A stretch of DNA of 64,000 nt from Sphingomonas arenae (GTDB lineage Bacteria; Pseudomonadota; Alphaproteobacteria; Sphingomonadales; Sphingomonadaceae): assembly GCF_016924655.1 (NCBI RefSeq), contig NZ_JAFFJU010000002.1:434001-498000 (forward strand). Direction: 5' to 3'. This document shows positions 19,958-29,597 of the stretch, piece after piece. A program made the position numbers and the translations under genes. How positions within the stretch are numbered: position 1 is the stretch's first letter; each line of letters opens with the position of its first letter. The notes under the pieces are model-generated. The model saw only the letters and a program-made list of their open reading frames with translations, searched no databases and was not told where the DNA came from.

Positions 19958-21261
19958 TCGGCCGCCTCCAGCATGCCGCCGCTGCGCTCGGCGATGCGGC
20001 GCTCGAGTTCGGGGCGGAAGTGGCGGATGAGGCCCTGGATCGGCCAGGCCGCGGCGTCGCCCAGCGCGCAGATGGTGTGGCCCTCTACCTGCTTGGTGAC
20101 GTCGTACAGGCGATCGATCATCTCGGGCGCAGCGTCGCCTTCGCGGAGGCGTTCCATGATCCGCCACATCCAGCCGGTGCCCTCGCGGCATGGCGTGCAC
20201 TGGCCGCAGCTTTCATGCTTGTAGAAATAGCTCAGGCGAGCGATCGCGCGGACGATGTCGGTGGACTTGTCCATGACGATGACCGCCGCCGTTCCGAGGC
20301 CGGAGCCGAGCGCCTTCAGCCCGTCGAAATCCATCGGCGCGTCCATGATCTCGGCCGCGGGGACCAGCGGTACCGACGATCCGCCCGGGATCACCGCCAG
20401 CAGGTTGTCCCAGCCACCACGGATGCCGCCGCAGTGCCGGTCGATCAGCTCGCGGAACGGGATCGACATGCTCTCCTCGACCACACACGGCTTGTTCACG
20501 TGGCCGCTGATCTGGAAGAGCTTGGTGCCTTCGTTCTTGGGATTGCCGAAGCCGGCGAACCAGGCGGCGCCGCGACGGAGGATCGTCGGTACGACCGCGA
20601 TCGATTCCACGTTGTTGACGGTCGTCGGGCAGCCATAGAGGCCAGCGCCGGCGGGGAACGGCGGCTTCAGGCGCGGTCGGCCCTGCTTGCCTTCCAGGCT
20701 CTCCAGCATCGCGGTTTCTTCGCCGCAGATGTAGGCACCGGCGCCGCGGTGAACGAAAACGTCGAAGTCGTAGCCCGACTTGGCCGCATTCTTGCCGAGC
20801 AGGCCGGCAGTGTAAGCCTCCTTGACCGCTTTCTCCAGCGCCGCCGCCTCGACGATGAACTCGCCGCGGACGTAGATGTAGGCCGCGCGGGCGCGCATGG
20901 CGAAGCCGGCGATCAGCGCGCCTTCGACCAGCTTGTGCGGGTCGTGGCGCAGGATTTCGCGGTCCTTGCAGCTGCCGGGCTCGGATTCGTCGGCGTTGAT
21001 GACGAGGAAGTTGGGCTTACCAGGCTTGGGCTCCTTGGGCATGAAGCTCCACTTCATGCCGGTCGGGAAGCCCGCGCCCCCACGACCGCGGAGGCCCGAG
21101 GCCTTCACCTCGTCAATGATCGTGTCCTGCCCGCGCGCCATTAAGGCGGCGGTATTGTCCCAATCGCCACGGGCCTGCGCCGCCTTCAGGTCGGGCGACT
21201 GGAAGCCGTAGAGATTGGTGAAGATGCGGTCCTTGTCCGCGAGGGGCGTCACGCTGCCCAT
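19954..21261 (-). CDS. nuoF: NADH-quinone oxidoreductase subunit F
   Basis: 435 residues from the ATG at 21261. Binds NADH, FMN and cluster N3, where electrons enter complex I. Motifs: [18 protein letters not shown] (NADH/FMN site), [20 protein letters not shown] (FMN) and [17 protein letters not shown] with a later Cys in [13 protein letters not shown] (N3 4Fe-4S). Start shares one base with the stop of the 46-residue small gene (TGATG); the frame extends upstream to 21639 but that part overlaps nuoE and is not NuoF-like. Confidence 0.97.
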   Translation of the reverse strand: MGSVTPLADKDRIFTNLYGFQSPDLKAAQARGDWDNTAALMARGQDTIIDEVKASGLRGRGGAGFPTGMKWSFMPKEPKPGKPNFLVINADESEPGSCKDREILRHDPHKLVEGALIAGFAMRARAAYIYVRGEFIVEAAALEKAVKEAYTAGLLGKNAAKSGYDFDVFVHRGAGAYICGEETAMLESLEGKQGRPRLKPPFPAGAGLYGCPTTVNNVESIAVVPTILRRGAAWFAGFGNPKNEGTKLFQISGHVNKPCVVEESMSIPFRELIDRHCGGIRGGWDNLLAVIPGGSSVPLVPAAEIMDAPMDFDGLKALGSGLGTAAVIVMDKSTDIVRAIARLSYFYKHESCGQCTPCREGTGWMWRIMERLREGDAAPEMIDRLYDVTKQVEGHTICALGDAAAWPIQGLIRHFRPELERRIAERSGGMLEAAE

Positions 21262-21401
21262 CAGATCCCACCCTGGCTGAGGAAATAGATGACCGCCAGC
21301 ACGATCAGCGCGATCACGCCGAATTTCACGAGTCCGGCGATGAAGCGGAACGCGAGGAAGGCGGCGACGACGGCGATGATGATCAGGACGACGTCGCTCA
21401 T
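21261..21401 (-). CDS. 46-residue predicted membrane protein between nuoE and nuoF
   Basis: 46 residues, almost entirely hydrophobic: a first segment at about 4-24 ([20 protein letters not shown]), a lysine, then a second at about 28-41 ([14 protein letters not shown]). ATG overlaps the nuoE stop (ATGA) and its TGA shares a base with the nuoF ATG, so it is fully embedded in the operon. Too short for domain recognition. A role in complex I biogenesis or anchoring is conceivable but unproven. Confidence 0.65.
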   Translation of the reverse strand: MSDVVLIIIAVVAAFLAFRFIAGLVKFGVIALIVLAVIYFLSQGGI

Positions 21402-22087
21402 GCGTTTTCGCCCGCCGCCGCATTCCATTGCGGACGATAGTCGTAGTTGCGCTCGGCCATCTTCTTGAGCGTGGTCGGTCCGCCCTCCGGGCAGCTGGTC
21501 TGCCGGTCGATCTGCGGGCCCGGCTTCGGCTTCTCCCCGCGAGCCAGCGCGTCGAGGATCGCGCCCATACTCTCCTCGGTGAGGTCCTCGTAATTGTCGT
21601 CGTTGATCTGGACCATCGGCGCATTGGCGCAGGCGCCAAGGCACTCGACCTCGGTCAGCGTGAACAGCCCGTCGGGCGTCGTGTAGCCCTTCTTGATGCC
21701 GCGCTTCTCGCACGCCGCGAGCACGTCGTCCGACCCGCGCAGCATGCACGGCGTAGTGCCGCACAGCTGGATGTGGTGACGGCCGACCGGCACGAGGTTG
21801 TACATGGTGTAGAAGCTGGCGACCTCCATCGCCCGCATCGGCGCCATTTGACACTCGGCGGCGACGAACTCGATCACCGGGATCGGCAGCCACCCTTGGG
21901 TGCCCGTCTCCTCCCCGACCTGCCGCTGGGCGAGATCGAGCAGCGGCATGACGGCAGAGGCCTTGCGGCCCTCCGGGTAACGCGCGAGGATCTCCGCCGC
22001 GCGGGCCGCATGCTTCTTGTCCCAGGTGAATCCACCCCAGCGCTCACGCAGCTCGGGGACGTCCGGGGCGAAATGACGCTCGGCCAT
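21398..22087 (-). CDS. nuoE: NADH-quinone oxidoreductase subunit E
   Basis: 229 residues. Carries the 2Fe-2S cluster N1a next to NuoF. Thioredoxin-like ferredoxin ligands are seen in [12 protein letters not shown] and [17 protein letters not shown]. The N-terminal helical part (residues 1-70) and the C-terminal tail with [17 protein letters not shown] are normal for alphaproteobacterial NuoE. ATG shares one base with the nuoD stop (TAATG). Confidence 0.96.
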   Translation of the reverse strand: MAERHFAPDVPELRERWGGFTWDKKHAARAAEILARYPEGRKASAVMPLLDLAQRQVGEETGTQGWLPIPVIEFVAAECQMAPMRAMEVASFYTMYNLVPVGRHHIQLCGTTPCMLRGSDDVLAACEKRGIKKGYTTPDGLFTLTEVECLGACANAPMVQINDDNYEDLTEESMGAILDALARGEKPKPGPQIDRQTSCPEGGPTTLKKMAERNYDYRPQWNAAAGENA

Positions 22088-23364
22088 TAGCGGTCACACT
22101 CCCCGAACACGATGTCCATCGCACCGAGCACGGCAGTCGCGTCGGCCAGCATGTGGCCCTTCATCATGAAGTCCATCGCCTGCAGGTGGCTGAAGGCCGT
22201 CGGGCGGATCTTGCAGCGGTACGGCTTGTTGGTGCCGTCGCTGACCAGATAGACGCCGAACTCGCCCTTGGGGCTTTCGGTCGCGACATAGACCTCGCCG
22301 GCGGGCACGTGGAAGCCTTCGGTGTAGAGCTTGAAGTGGTGGATCAGCGCTTCCATCGACTGCTTCATCTCCGCGCGGGCCGGCGGGAAAACCTTGCGAT
22401 CGAGGGTTCCGATCGGGCCTTGGGGCATCTGCTGCAGGCACTGCCGGGCGATGCGCCAGCTCTGGCGGACCTCCTCCACGCGGACCATGAAACGGTCGTA
22501 GCAGTCGCTGTTGGTGCCAACGGGGATGTCGAAGTCAATGCGGTCGTAGACCTCGTAGGGCTGCGCCTTGCGGATGTCCCACGGCAGGCCGGTCGCGCGG
22601 ATCATCGGGCCGGAAAAGCCCCAGGCGATCGCGTCTTCGCGGCTGACCACGCCGATGTCGACGTTGCGCTGCTTGAAGATGCGGTTGTCGGCCACCAGGC
22701 TGATCGCGTCCTCGAACAGCTGCAGCCGGTTGTCGAGGAAGTCGCCGATGTCGGCGAGAACGCTCGGAGGGATGTCCTGGTGGACGCCGCCGACGCGGAA
22801 GTAGTTGGCGTGCATCCGCGCGCCGGACACGCGCTCGTAGAGCTGCATCAGGTCTTCGCGAATCTCGAACAGCCACAGGTTGGGTGTCATTGCGCCCACG
22901 TCCATGACGTGGCTGCCGAGGTTCAGCATGTGGTTCTTGATGCGGGTGAGCTCCGCCATCATCGTGCGGATGTATTGCGCACGGATGGGGATCTCGAGGC
23001 CCATCAGCTTCTCGATCGCGAGCACGAAGCTGTGCTCCATGCACATGGGCGAGCAGTAATCGAGCCGATCGAAGTAAGGGATCGCCTGCGCGTAGGTCTT
23101 GTACTCGATCAGCTTCTCGGTGCCGCGGTGGAGCAGGCCCACGTGCGGGTCGACGCGCTCGACCGTTTCGCCGTCCAGCTCCATGATCAGGCGCAGCACG
23201 CCGTGGGCCGCCGGGTGCTGCGGACCGAAGTTGATCGTGTAGTTGCGGATCGCCTCGTCGCCGAGGTTCTGGTCGCCCATCTCGGGCAGGACGCTGACCT
23301 CGACGCGGCGAGTCTGCTTGCCCTCGCGAGTGATCTCGGTGGCGGCTTGGGTCGTGGTGGTCAT
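22087..23364 (-). CDS. nuoD: NADH-quinone oxidoreductase subunit D
   Basis: 425 residues from the ATG at 23364, which shares a base with the nuoC stop; a GTG one codon earlier is the alternative. The 49-kDa subunit forms the quinone-binding pocket with NuoB. Signatures: [16 protein letters not shown] (quinone-pocket His), [39 protein letters not shown], and the C-terminal end [12 protein letters not shown]. About 30 N-terminal residues before the conserved core are variable. NuoC and NuoD are separate genes here, not fused as in enterobacteria. Confidence 0.97.
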   Translation of the reverse strand: MTTTTQAATEITREGKQTRRVEVSVLPEMGDQNLGDEAIRNYTINFGPQHPAAHGVLRLIMELDGETVERVDPHVGLLHRGTEKLIEYKTYAQAIPYFDRLDYCSPMCMEHSFVLAIEKLMGLEIPIRAQYIRTMMAELTRIKNHMLNLGSHVMDVGAMTPNLWLFEIREDLMQLYERVSGARMHANYFRVGGVHQDIPPSVLADIGDFLDNRLQLFEDAISLVADNRIFKQRNVDIGVVSREDAIAWGFSGPMIRATGLPWDIRKAQPYEVYDRIDFDIPVGTNSDCYDRFMVRVEEVRQSWRIARQCLQQMPQGPIGTLDRKVFPPARAEMKQSMEALIHHFKLYTEGFHVPAGEVYVATESPKGEFGVYLVSDGTNKPYRCKIRPTAFSHLQAMDFMMKGHMLADATAVLGAMDIVFGECDR

Positions 23365-24260
23365 CACTGGGATTCCGGGCCGCCCTGAGAGGCAGGCTTG
23401 TTGTTGCCGGGCAGCGGCTCGGGAACGTCGGTCTTCACGCCGCCGAGTTGCGCTTCCTTGGCCTCATTGGGCTTGCGCGCCTCGGCCTGCGCCTGACCAG
23501 CGCCCTTGCGGGCGCCTTCGTCATGGTCGGTCGTGTACGGCTTGGGATCGCGCTTTTCGGTTGAGGCCTTGGCTTCCACGCGGGGCGCCTGCCCGGTAGC
23601 CGGCGCCGGGGAAGGCGCGCCTGCGGCCTGAGGCTCGGCTTTCTCGTCTCCGGGCAGCCGATACTCCGGCCCGTTCCACGGGGTGAGGAAGTCGAACGCG
23701 CGGAAATCCTGGGCCAGTTGGACTGGTTCGTAGACGACGCGCTTTTCGGCTTCCGAGTAGCGCATCTCGACATGCCCCGTCATCGGGAAGTCCTTGCGCA
23801 GCGGATGCCCCTCGAACCCGTAGTCGGTGAGGATGCGCCGCAGGTCCGGGTTGCCAGCGAAGCCGACGCCGTAGAGATCGAAGACCTCGCGTTCGAGCCA
23901 GCCTGCGACCGGCCACAGGGTGGTGACCGTCGGCACGGGCGTAACCTCGTCGGTCATGACCTTCACCCGGATGCGGCGGTTCCGCGTCAGCGAGAGCAGG
24001 TGGTAGTTGACCTCGAACCGCTCAGGCCGGCTCGGGTAGTCGACGCCAGCGATCTCCATCAGCGACTGGTACTCGAGCCCGGGAGTGTCGCGGAGCAGGC
24101 GGCAAGCCTCCTCCACTCCGTCGCGGCGGACGGTGACGGTGATCTCGCCGACGTGATCCTTCACGTCGAGGATCAGCGCGCCGAGCGCCGCCTGGACAGC
24201 CTCGATCACGCCGTCGTCGGACGCGGTCTGGGGCACGTGGGGGGCGAGTTTCTGGGTCAT
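23364..24260 (-). CDS. nuoC: NADH-quinone oxidoreductase subunit C with long disordered tail
   Basis: 298 residues. The first 205 or so are a normal 30-kDa subunit: [31 protein letters not shown] and the family signature [20 protein letters not shown] with GHPLRKDFP. After [11 protein letters not shown] the last 90 residues are Pro/Ala/Lys/Glu-rich with no hydrophobic core, so probably disordered; this makes the protein clearly longer than the usual 200-220 residues. Repeat A fills the 117 bases between nuoB and nuoC. Confidence 0.95.
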   Translation of the reverse strand: MTQKLAPHVPQTASDDGVIEAVQAALGALILDVKDHVGEITVTVRRDGVEEACRLLRDTPGLEYQSLMEIAGVDYPSRPERFEVNYHLLSLTRNRRIRVKVMTDEVTPVPTVTTLWPVAGWLEREVFDLYGVGFAGNPDLRRILTDYGFEGHPLRKDFPMTGHVEMRYSEAEKRVVYEPVQLAQDFRAFDFLTPWNGPEYRLPGDEKAEPQAAGAPSPAPATGQAPRVEAKASTEKRDPKPYTTDHDEGARKGAGQAQAEARKPNEAKEAQLGGVKTDVPEPLPGNNKPASQGGPESQ

Positions 24261-24275
24261 GTCAGCAAACCCCCG

Positions 24276-24361
24276 ACGCGCTCACGCTGAGCTTGTCAAA
24301 GCGTGGCTCAACACCCTTGCCCTTACGGTCTCTTCGATCCGACAGGCTCAGGGTGAGCGCA
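24276..24361. repeat. Palindromic intergenic repeat A, copy 2 (nuoB-nuoC gap)
   Basis: Left arm GCGCTCACGCTGAGCTTGTC and right arm GACAGGCTCAGGGTGAGCGC are the same inverted arms as at 13121-13198, here separated by a longer, unrelated loop of about 40 bases. It occupies nearly the whole gap between nuoB and nuoC, so it is transcribed with the operon. Confidence 0.75.
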
Positions 24362-24377
24362 AGAAGCGTCCTGAACA

Positions 24378-24959
24378 TCACCGCTCGATCGTCCCTTCGC
24401 GGCGGATCTTCCGCTGGAGCTGGAGGATTCCATAGAGCAGCGCCTCCGCCGTCGGCGGACAGCCCGGCACGTAGATGTCGACCGGGACGATCCGGTCGCA
24501 GCCGCGAACGACGGAGTAGCTGTAATGGTAGTAGCCGCCACCGTTGGCGCACGACCCCATGGAGATGACGTAGCGCGGCTCGGCCATCTGGTCGTAGACG
24601 CGGCGCAGTGCCGGAGCCATCTTGTTGCACAGGGTGCCGGCGACGATCATGACGTCGGACTGACGCGGGGAGGCACGCGGGGCGACGCCGAACCGCTCGA
24701 GGTCATAGCGCGGCATGTTCACGTGGATCATCTCCACGGCGCAGCAGGCAAGGCCGAAGGTCATCCACCACAGCGAGCCGGTGCGCGCCCAGTTGAACAG
24801 GTCCTCGGTGGACGTGACGAGAAAACCCTTCTCGTTCAGGTCCTTCTGCATCTGCTCAAGCTGCTGGTGCTGGGGCGAGCCAGGGACGAGGCCGGCCGCG
24901 CGGGCCAGTTCCTCTTCCGTCGGGTGAGGATTGGCCGCCGGATCGAGCATCACTCCCAT
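24378..24959 (-). CDS. nuoB: NADH-quinone oxidoreductase subunit B
   Basis: 193 residues. Holds the 4Fe-4S cluster N2, the electron donor to quinone. Cluster ligands: the tandem cysteines in [14 protein letters not shown] (72-73), [11 protein letters not shown] and [17 protein letters not shown] at 24959 overlaps the nuoA end by ten bases; a second in-frame ATG at 24950 shares one base with the nuoA stop and is nearly as likely. The N-terminal 45 residues are variable. Confidence 0.97.
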   Translation of the reverse strand: MGVMLDPAANPHPTEEELARAAGLVPGSPQHQQLEQMQKDLNEKGFLVTSTEDLFNWARTGSLWWMTFGLACCAVEMIHVNMPRYDLERFGVAPRASPRQSDVMIVAGTLCNKMAPALRRVYDQMAEPRYVISMGSCANGGGYYHYSYSVVRGCDRIVPVDIYVPGCPPTAEALLYGILQLQRKIRREGTIER

Positions 24960-25327
24960 TCGAGCGCTCCCTTCTTCCAGGCATAGGCCAGACCCAGTGC
25001 CAGCTCGGCAAGGAAGATCATCATGGCGCCCCAGCCGACCCAACCGGTCGTGTCGAGCGTCACGGCCCATGGGAACAGGAACGCCGCCTCGAGATCGAAG
25101 ACGATGAACAGGATCGCGACCAGATAGAAGCGCACGTCGAACTGCGAACGGCTGTCCTCGAAGGCTGGGAAGCCGCACTCATATTCGGTCAGCTTCTCCG
25201 GATACGGGCGGTCCGCACCGGTGAACTTGGACGCGATCATCGGCAGGACGACGAAGGCGACCGACAGGCCCAGCGCGACTGCCAGGAACAGCAGAATGGG
25301 CAGGTAATTGGCAGCTACGGCGGCCAA
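24950..25327 (-). CDS. nuoA: NADH-quinone oxidoreductase subunit A
   Basis: 125 residues, three membrane helices, ND3 equivalent and first gene of the complex I operon. The conserved quinone-side loop is seen as [20 protein letters not shown], containing the loop cysteine, followed by [40 protein letters not shown] precedes the start. The promoter and any attenuator must lie in the 92 bases before it, which contain a perfect hairpin at 25352-25376. Confidence 0.97.
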   Translation of the reverse strand: MAAVAANYLPILLFLAVALGLSVAFVVLPMIASKFTGADRPYPEKLTEYECGFPAFEDSRSQFDVRFYLVAILFIVFDLEAAFLFPWAVTLDTTGWVGWGAMMIFLAELALGLAYAWKKGALEWE

Positions 25328-25351
25328 GGGAGACTCCCGGGATAAAGGCTT

Positions 25352-25376
25352 GGCGGCGCTCTAGAGCAGCGCCGCC
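25352..25376 (-). terminator. Perfect hairpin between suhB and nuoA
   Basis: GGCGGCGCT and AGCGCCGCC form a perfect nine-base stem around a seven-base loop. There is no T-run after it in the minus direction, so it is not a classic intrinsic terminator. It lies 44 bases after the suhB stop and 25 bases before nuoA, so it may end suhB transcription, protect the 3' end, or act in the nuo leader. Confidence 0.4.
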
Positions 25377-25419
25377 GCAGAAACAACAGGGTCGAAAGGC
25401 GGCTTGTTCCCGTTTTTGC

Positions 25420-26232
25420 CTATCGCAGGGCCCCGGCGAGCAGCTTGTGCAGGCGGCTGTGCAAATCCCCGTTCGCCGCCAGATACTCGCGCCGCTCCAC
25501 CATCCGGTCCTGGCCACGATAATCGCTGACGAACCCGCCCGCTTCCTTGACCAGCAGCAGCCCGGCTGCGCTGTCCCACGGGTCGAGATCGTCTTCCCAG
25601 AAACCATCCATTCGCCCCGCGGCCACCCAGGCGAAATCCAGAGCGGCGGAGCCGAAGCGCCGGATGCCCGCGACCTCGGGTGCGATCGCGTTGTAAATCT
25701 TGGTCCAACGGGGTGCATCCGACCGGCCAAGGTGCGGAATGCCGGTTCCGATCACCGCTTCGTCGAGATAGCGCCGCGCGGACACTCGCAGGCGGCGGTC
25801 ATGCAACCAGCTGCCCCGCCCCTTCTCTGCCCAGAAGCTCTCGTCGGTCAGCGGCTGATAGACGAGGCCGTGCGTGATCTCCGCCTGCCCGTTCGGCTTG
25901 CGATCCTCGACGGCGATGGAGATGGCAAAGTGCGGAATGCCGTGGAGGAAGTTGGTGGTCCCGTCGAGCGGATCGACGATCCAGCGGGGCTTGCTGGGAT
26001 CGCCCTCGACCTCGCCGCGCTCTTCCAGCAGCATGCCCCAGTCCGCACGCGCGTTCCGAAGCTCCTCCACGATCGACTGCTCGGCGCGCTTGTCGGCCAT
26101 GCTGACGAAGTCGCCCGGGCCCTTCTTGCTGACCTGCAGCTGCTCCACCTCGCCGAAGTCGCGGCGCAGACGCGGTGCGGCCTTGCGAGCCGCGCGCGTC
26201 ATGACGGTGATCAATCCTGAATGACTTACCAA
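25420..26232 (-). CDS. suhB: Inositol monophosphatase family protein
   Basis: 270 residues with a TTG start at 26232; the next ATG would be ten codons on and cut a conserved-looking N-terminus. Mg-dependent phosphatase fold. Metal ligands and signatures are complete: Glu in LLEERGEVEG, WIVDPLDGTTNFLHG and DPWDSAAGLLLVKEAGG. Likely hydrolyses inositol-1-phosphate or a related sugar phosphate; the E. coli homologue SuhB also acts in rRNA antitermination, which cannot be inferred here. Repeat A separates it from efp upstream on the same strand. Confidence 0.9.
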   Translation of the reverse strand: MVSHSGLITVMTRAARKAAPRLRRDFGEVEQLQVSKKGPGDFVSMADKRAEQSIVEELRNARADWGMLLEERGEVEGDPSKPRWIVDPLDGTTNFLHGIPHFAISIAVEDRKPNGQAEITHGLVYQPLTDESFWAEKGRGSWLHDRRLRVSARRYLDEAVIGTGIPHLGRSDAPRWTKIYNAIAPEVAGIRRFGSAALDFAWVAAGRMDGFWEDDLDPWDSAAGLLLVKEAGGFVSDYRGQDRMVERREYLAANGDLHSRLHKLLAGALR

Positions 26233-26240
26233 GGCTTCCT

Positions 26241-26304
26241 CTCGCGCTCACCCTGAGCTTGTCGAAGGGTGCACCCACGCTTCGACAGGCTCAGCGTGAG
26301 CGCG
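26241..26304. repeat. Palindromic intergenic repeat A, copy 3 (efp-suhB gap)
   Basis: CGCTCACCCTGAGCTTGTCG with the inverted arm CGACAGGCTCAGCGTGAGCG, separated by only about 20 bases; the most compact copy of repeat A in the window. It lies just before the TTG start of suhB and fills the efp-suhB gap. Confidence 0.8.
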
Positions 26305-26311
26305 GTAGGAT

Positions 26312-26875
26312 TTAGTCCGCCCGCCGGACATATTCCTGGTTGTAAACGTCGACCACGATCCGCGTTCCCGACGAAATGTGCGGGGGGACCATGACGCGAA
26401 CGCCATTGTCGAGGATCGCGGGCTTGTAGGACGACGAGGCCGTCTGGCCTTTCACGACCGCATCCGCCTCCACGATCGTGGCTTCGATCTGGTCGGGCAG
26501 CTGGACGCTGATCGCCTCGTCCTCGTAGAGTTCCATCACGACGTCCATGCCGTCCTGGAGGAACGCCGCGGCGTCACCGAGCAGGTCGCGTGGCAGGCTG
26601 ACCTGGTCGTAGGTCTCCTTGTCCATGAACACCAGGTTGTCGCCCTCGGCGAACAGGAACTGGAAGTCCTTGGTGTCGAGGCGGACGCGCTCAACCGTCT
26701 CGGCGGAGCGGAAGCGGACGTTGTTCTTGCGGCCGTCGCGCAGGTTCTTGAGTTCCACCTGCATGTAGGCGCCGCCCTTGCCCGGCTGGGTGTGCTGGAT
26801 CTTCACCGCGCGCCAGATGCCGCCTTCGTACTCGATGATGTTGCCGGGACGGATGTCCACGCCGCTGATCTTCAT
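26312..26875 (-). CDS. efp: Elongation factor P
   Basis: 187 residues from the ATG at 26875, which gives the normal start [12 protein letters not shown]; an upstream in-frame codon at 26914 would add a non-conserved tail. Binds the ribosome between the P and E sites and relieves stalling at polyproline. The tip of domain I reads [13 protein letters not shown] with Lys33 at the modified position, so modification should be on lysine. Three-domain length and C-terminal signature ([21 protein letters not shown]) are normal. No modification enzyme gene lies in the window. Confidence 0.97.
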   Translation of the reverse strand: MKISGVDIRPGNIIEYEGGIWRAVKIQHTQPGKGGAYMQVELKNLRDGRKNNVRFRSAETVERVRLDTKDFQFLFAEGDNLVFMDKETYDQVSLPRDLLGDAAAFLQDGMDVVMELYEDEAISVQLPDQIEATIVEADAVVKGQTASSSYKPAILDNGVRVMVPPHISSGTRIVVDVYNQEYVRRAD

Positions 26876-26953
26876 GGGATCGCCTGCTTCCGCTTGAACT
26901 GTGAAAAGAGCCACGCCGGGCGCGCCTGGACGCGTCCGAAACGATGGCCGCCC

Positions 26954-27616
26954 CTAGCGCGAAGCGGTGCGACCGGCAAGCAGCGGGTAGGGGTTGATTG
27001 GCTCGCCCTGGTGCCAGCGCCATCCCGGCTCCATCCGGTTGATGGCGAAGTGGAGGTGCGGGCCCGACGGATTCGCGTTGCCCGAGATGCCGACCGTTCC
27101 GAGCGGGGTGCCCCGGGTAACCTGCTGGCCTTCCTTCAGCCCTGGGGCGTAAGCATCGAGGTGCGCGTAATAATATTGCCAGCGCTGGTCGGGGGAGCGG
27201 ACGTAGACCGTAATGCCTCCGCCCCCGTTCGAGTAGTAGAGCTTCTCGACGGTGCCGGGGGCGGCAGCCACGACCGGCCGGCCTCGGGGAGCCATGATGT
27301 CGATCGCGTTGTGCACGCGCGCGCCACCCGCGCGGGACTGGGTGTAGGTGTCCACCAGTTCGGTGGGACGAACGCCGTCAACCGGCACGGCCAACCCGGT
27401 CGGACCCACGGTCACCTGTGCGGGCCGGAGCTGACCGGCTCGCGGGGCTCTGGCGGCGCGGTCATATCCGACCTCCTCTGCGGCATCCGCCAGCACGGCT
27501 TCGGCCGAGGATGGCTTGTCGGCGGATCGGGTGGCGTTGCTCCAGACAAGCCACCCGCCCCCCGCGACCACTCCCAGGACGACCAGGTTGCCGGCGATGC
27601 TGAGACGACTGGCCAA
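26954..27616 (-). CDS. Membrane-anchored M23 family metallopeptidase
   Basis: 220 residues. N-terminal membrane segment or uncleaved signal (7-25), a short linker, then an M23 (LytM) domain from about 95. Zinc and catalytic residues are all seen: HNAIDIMAPRG (His and Asp), YYYAHLDAY and GPHLHFAINR. It should cut peptide crosslinks of peptidoglycan in the periplasm, so it is probably active rather than an EnvC-type degenerate regulator. Ten bases downstream of the L,D-transpeptidase on the same strand, suggesting a joint role in wall remodelling. Confidence 0.9.
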   Translation of the reverse strand: MASRLSIAGNLVVLGVVAGGGWLVWSNATRSADKPSSAEAVLADAAEEVGYDRAARAPRAGQLRPAQVTVGPTGLAVPVDGVRPTELVDTYTQSRAGGARVHNAIDIMAPRGRPVVAAAPGTVEKLYYSNGGGGITVYVRSPDQRWQYYYAHLDAYAPGLKEGQQVTRGTPLGTVGISGNANPSGPHLHFAINRMEPGWRWHQGEPINPYPLLAGRTASR

Positions 27617-27626
27617 CCCGCCCCCT

Positions 27627-28757
27627 CTAGGCCTGGAATATGGCCGTGAAGCCCGGCTTCAGCATGCGGGACAGTCGGATCACATCCCAGTTGGCCAGCC
27701 GAATGCAGCCGCTCGACTCCGCCCGGCCGATGGTGCTCGGCTCGTCGGTGCCGTGAATCCCGTAATGCTCCTTGGTGAGGTCGAGCCAGGCGACGCCGAC
27801 CGGGCCGTTCGGCCCGGGCGGAAGCATCTGCTCCTTCTCGTCCTTGCTCTTGTTGATGAGAATGTCGGGCTGATAATGAAACGGCGGCAGGAACGCGTAA
27901 GTGGTCGCTTTCCAGCGGCCGATCGGCAGCGGGTATTGCTCGGACCCCATGGTCACCGGGAACTGGGCGACGAGCTTGCCGGCAGTGTCCGGCAGGCGCG
28001 GGGCCGGGCCAGCATCGGCGTTCGTGCTCTCGCGGCCTTCGGGCACCTCGCCCTCATAGACCTTGAGGACGCCTTCGCTCTTGTCCACCACGACGAACGT
28101 TCCCTGCGGCTGCTGCGCGTTCACGTTGAACAGGTTGAGCAGCTGCGCCTGCTTGTCATCGGCCGTGTCCCCATAGTCCCGCGACGCCGGGAGCACGTTC
28201 GGCAGGCGGAGGGCCTGCCCGCGCCCGATCAGCTTGTCGGGGCCGTTCAGGGCCACGATCGTCCGCGGGGTCGTGTGGAACCGTTCGGCAAGCTTCTCGA
28301 GCATGTTGCGGTAGTGGAGGCCGTTGAGCTTGGCCTGCTGCTCCGCATCTTCGGGAAATGGGTAGACGAACGGCCCGCCCACGTCCTGCTCCGTCAGCTG
28401 GAGCATCCGCGTGGAGGGGCGCTTGTCCTGCAGCAGAGCTGCCCGGGTGGGTCCGTCGAGCTGGCCCGTGACCTTCAGCCCGCGCGCCTGCTGGAAGCCG
28501 CGCAGCGCCTGCTGGAACACCATGCCCTTCTTGCCGTCGATCACTCCCGTCGGGAACCCGGCGACGTCCAGCAGCACCTGCGCATGGAAGATCTCGCCGT
28601 TGATCTCGGAGCCTGGCGTTCCAGGCGGAACCCAGCGCTGCTGCTGTTGCTGCTGCTGCTGGGCAGGTTGGGGCTGAGCCGGTGCCTGCGCCATGGCCAC
28701 CGCTGCTGTGGTAACCAGCGCGGTTCCGACCGCCAGCGACATCATCTTCTTCGTCAC
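27627..28757 (-). CDS. L,D-transpeptidase with peptidoglycan-binding domain
   Basis: 376 residues from the GTG at 28757, preceded by GGAG five to six bases upstream and giving a clean signal peptide (VTKKMMSLAVGTALVTTAAV, cleavage near AMAQA). An ATG four codons earlier is less well placed. After a Gln run (eight in a row) come a PG_binding_1 domain (about 50-110), a LysM-like stretch (ERFHTTPRTIVALNG) and a YkuD domain with IHGTDEPSTIGRAESSGCIR, including the catalytic His and Cys. It makes 3-3 crosslinks or attaches proteins to peptidoglycan in the periplasm. Probably cotranscribed with the M23 peptidase. Confidence 0.93.
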   Translation of the reverse strand: MTKKMMSLAVGTALVTTAAVAMAQAPAQPQPAQQQQQQQQRWVPPGTPGSEINGEIFHAQVLLDVAGFPTGVIDGKKGMVFQQALRGFQQARGLKVTGQLDGPTRAALLQDKRPSTRMLQLTEQDVGGPFVYPFPEDAEQQAKLNGLHYRNMLEKLAERFHTTPRTIVALNGPDKLIGRGQALRLPNVLPASRDYGDTADDKQAQLLNLFNVNAQQPQGTFVVVDKSEGVLKVYEGEVPEGRESTNADAGPAPRLPDTAGKLVAQFPVTMGSEQYPLPIGRWKATTYAFLPPFHYQPDILINKSKDEKEQMLPPGPNGPVGVAWLDLTKEHYGIHGTDEPSTIGRAESSGCIRLANWDVIRLSRMLKPGFTAIFQA

Positions 28758-28794
28758 GCAACTCTCCATTGAGCGAACTGTTGGGTCCGTAACG

Positions 28795-29571
28795 ATGGAA
28801 ACGGCGCTTCTTTCCCGCGAGCCCCGACAGACCGTTCATGTCGGCTGCTCGGGCTGGGTGTACCGGCACTGGAAGGAAATCTTCTACCCGGTTGGTCTGC
28901 CGCAGAAGCGCTGGTTCGAGCATTACGCAACCGAGTTCGACACCGTCGAGATCAACGCGAGCTTCTACCGTCTGCCCCTGCCCAGCACCTTCGAGGGCTG
29001 GCGGATGAAGGCGCCGCCGGGGTTCCGCTATGCGGTGAAGGTCAATCGCTTCATCACGCACAACAAGAAGCTGCTCGACTGCGAGGAGCCGCTCGAGCAG
29101 TTCATTGCGCTGGTTCGACCGCTTGGGCCCGCGCTTGGTCCATTGCTCTACCAATTGCCGCCAAGTCTGCACCGGAACGACGGGCGGCTGGCCGCCTTCC
29201 TAGAACGGCTCCCTTCCGACCTCGAGCACGTAGTCGAGTTCCGCCATGCCAGCTGGTACGACGAGGAGGTCCTGTCCTTGCTGGATCGCCATGGCATCGG
29301 CTTCGTGGCGCATGACCTCGCCGGGCTGATCTCACCGAAGTGGGTGAGCGGCCGGACCGCCTACGTGCGCTTTCACGGGACCGGGGGCAAATATTGGGGC
29401 CGCTACTCACCAGAGCAGATGGGAGGATGGGCGGAGTGGCTGCTTCGGCAGAGCGAGGCAGGACGGAGCTGCTGGGCCTATTTCAACAACGACATCCATG
29501 GTCATGCGCTGGAAGATGCCCGCACCCTGAAAATCGCTCTGGGGCGGCTGCAAGCGGGCGCTGGGACCTGA
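28795..29571 (+). CDS. DUF72 domain-containing protein
   Basis: 258 residues from ATG 28795. TIM-barrel family (YecE/DUF72) of unknown activity. Typical blocks: VGCSGWVYRHWKEIFYP at the start, FDTVEINASFYRLP, FRYAVKVNRFITHNKKL, HVVEFRHASWYDEEV, YVRFHGTGGKYWGRYS and AYFNNDIHGHALEDA. The frame continues upstream to 28693 but overlaps the divergent transpeptidase gene. Divergent from the wall genes with a gap of 37 bases, so promoters overlap. Confidence 0.92.
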   Translation: METALLSREPRQTVHVGCSGWVYRHWKEIFYPVGLPQKRWFEHYATEFDTVEINASFYRLPLPSTFEGWRMKAPPGFRYAVKVNRFITHNKKLLDCEEPLEQFIALVRPLGPALGPLLYQLPPSLHRNDGRLAAFLERLPSDLEHVVEFRHASWYDEEVLSLLDRHGIGFVAHDLAGLISPKWVSGRTAYVRFHGTGGKYWGRYSPEQMGGWAEWLLRQSEAGRSCWAYFNNDIHGHALEDARTLKIALGRLQAGAGT

Positions 29572-29597
29572 CCCGCAACGCGGGCGTTGGGCTTGCC

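Noticed and set aside
28630-28670. CAG/CTG-type repeat coding the Gln run in the L,D-transpeptidase as a phase-variation tract
   Set aside because: It is a trinucleotide run within the frame, so length changes would not shift the frame; only linker length would vary.
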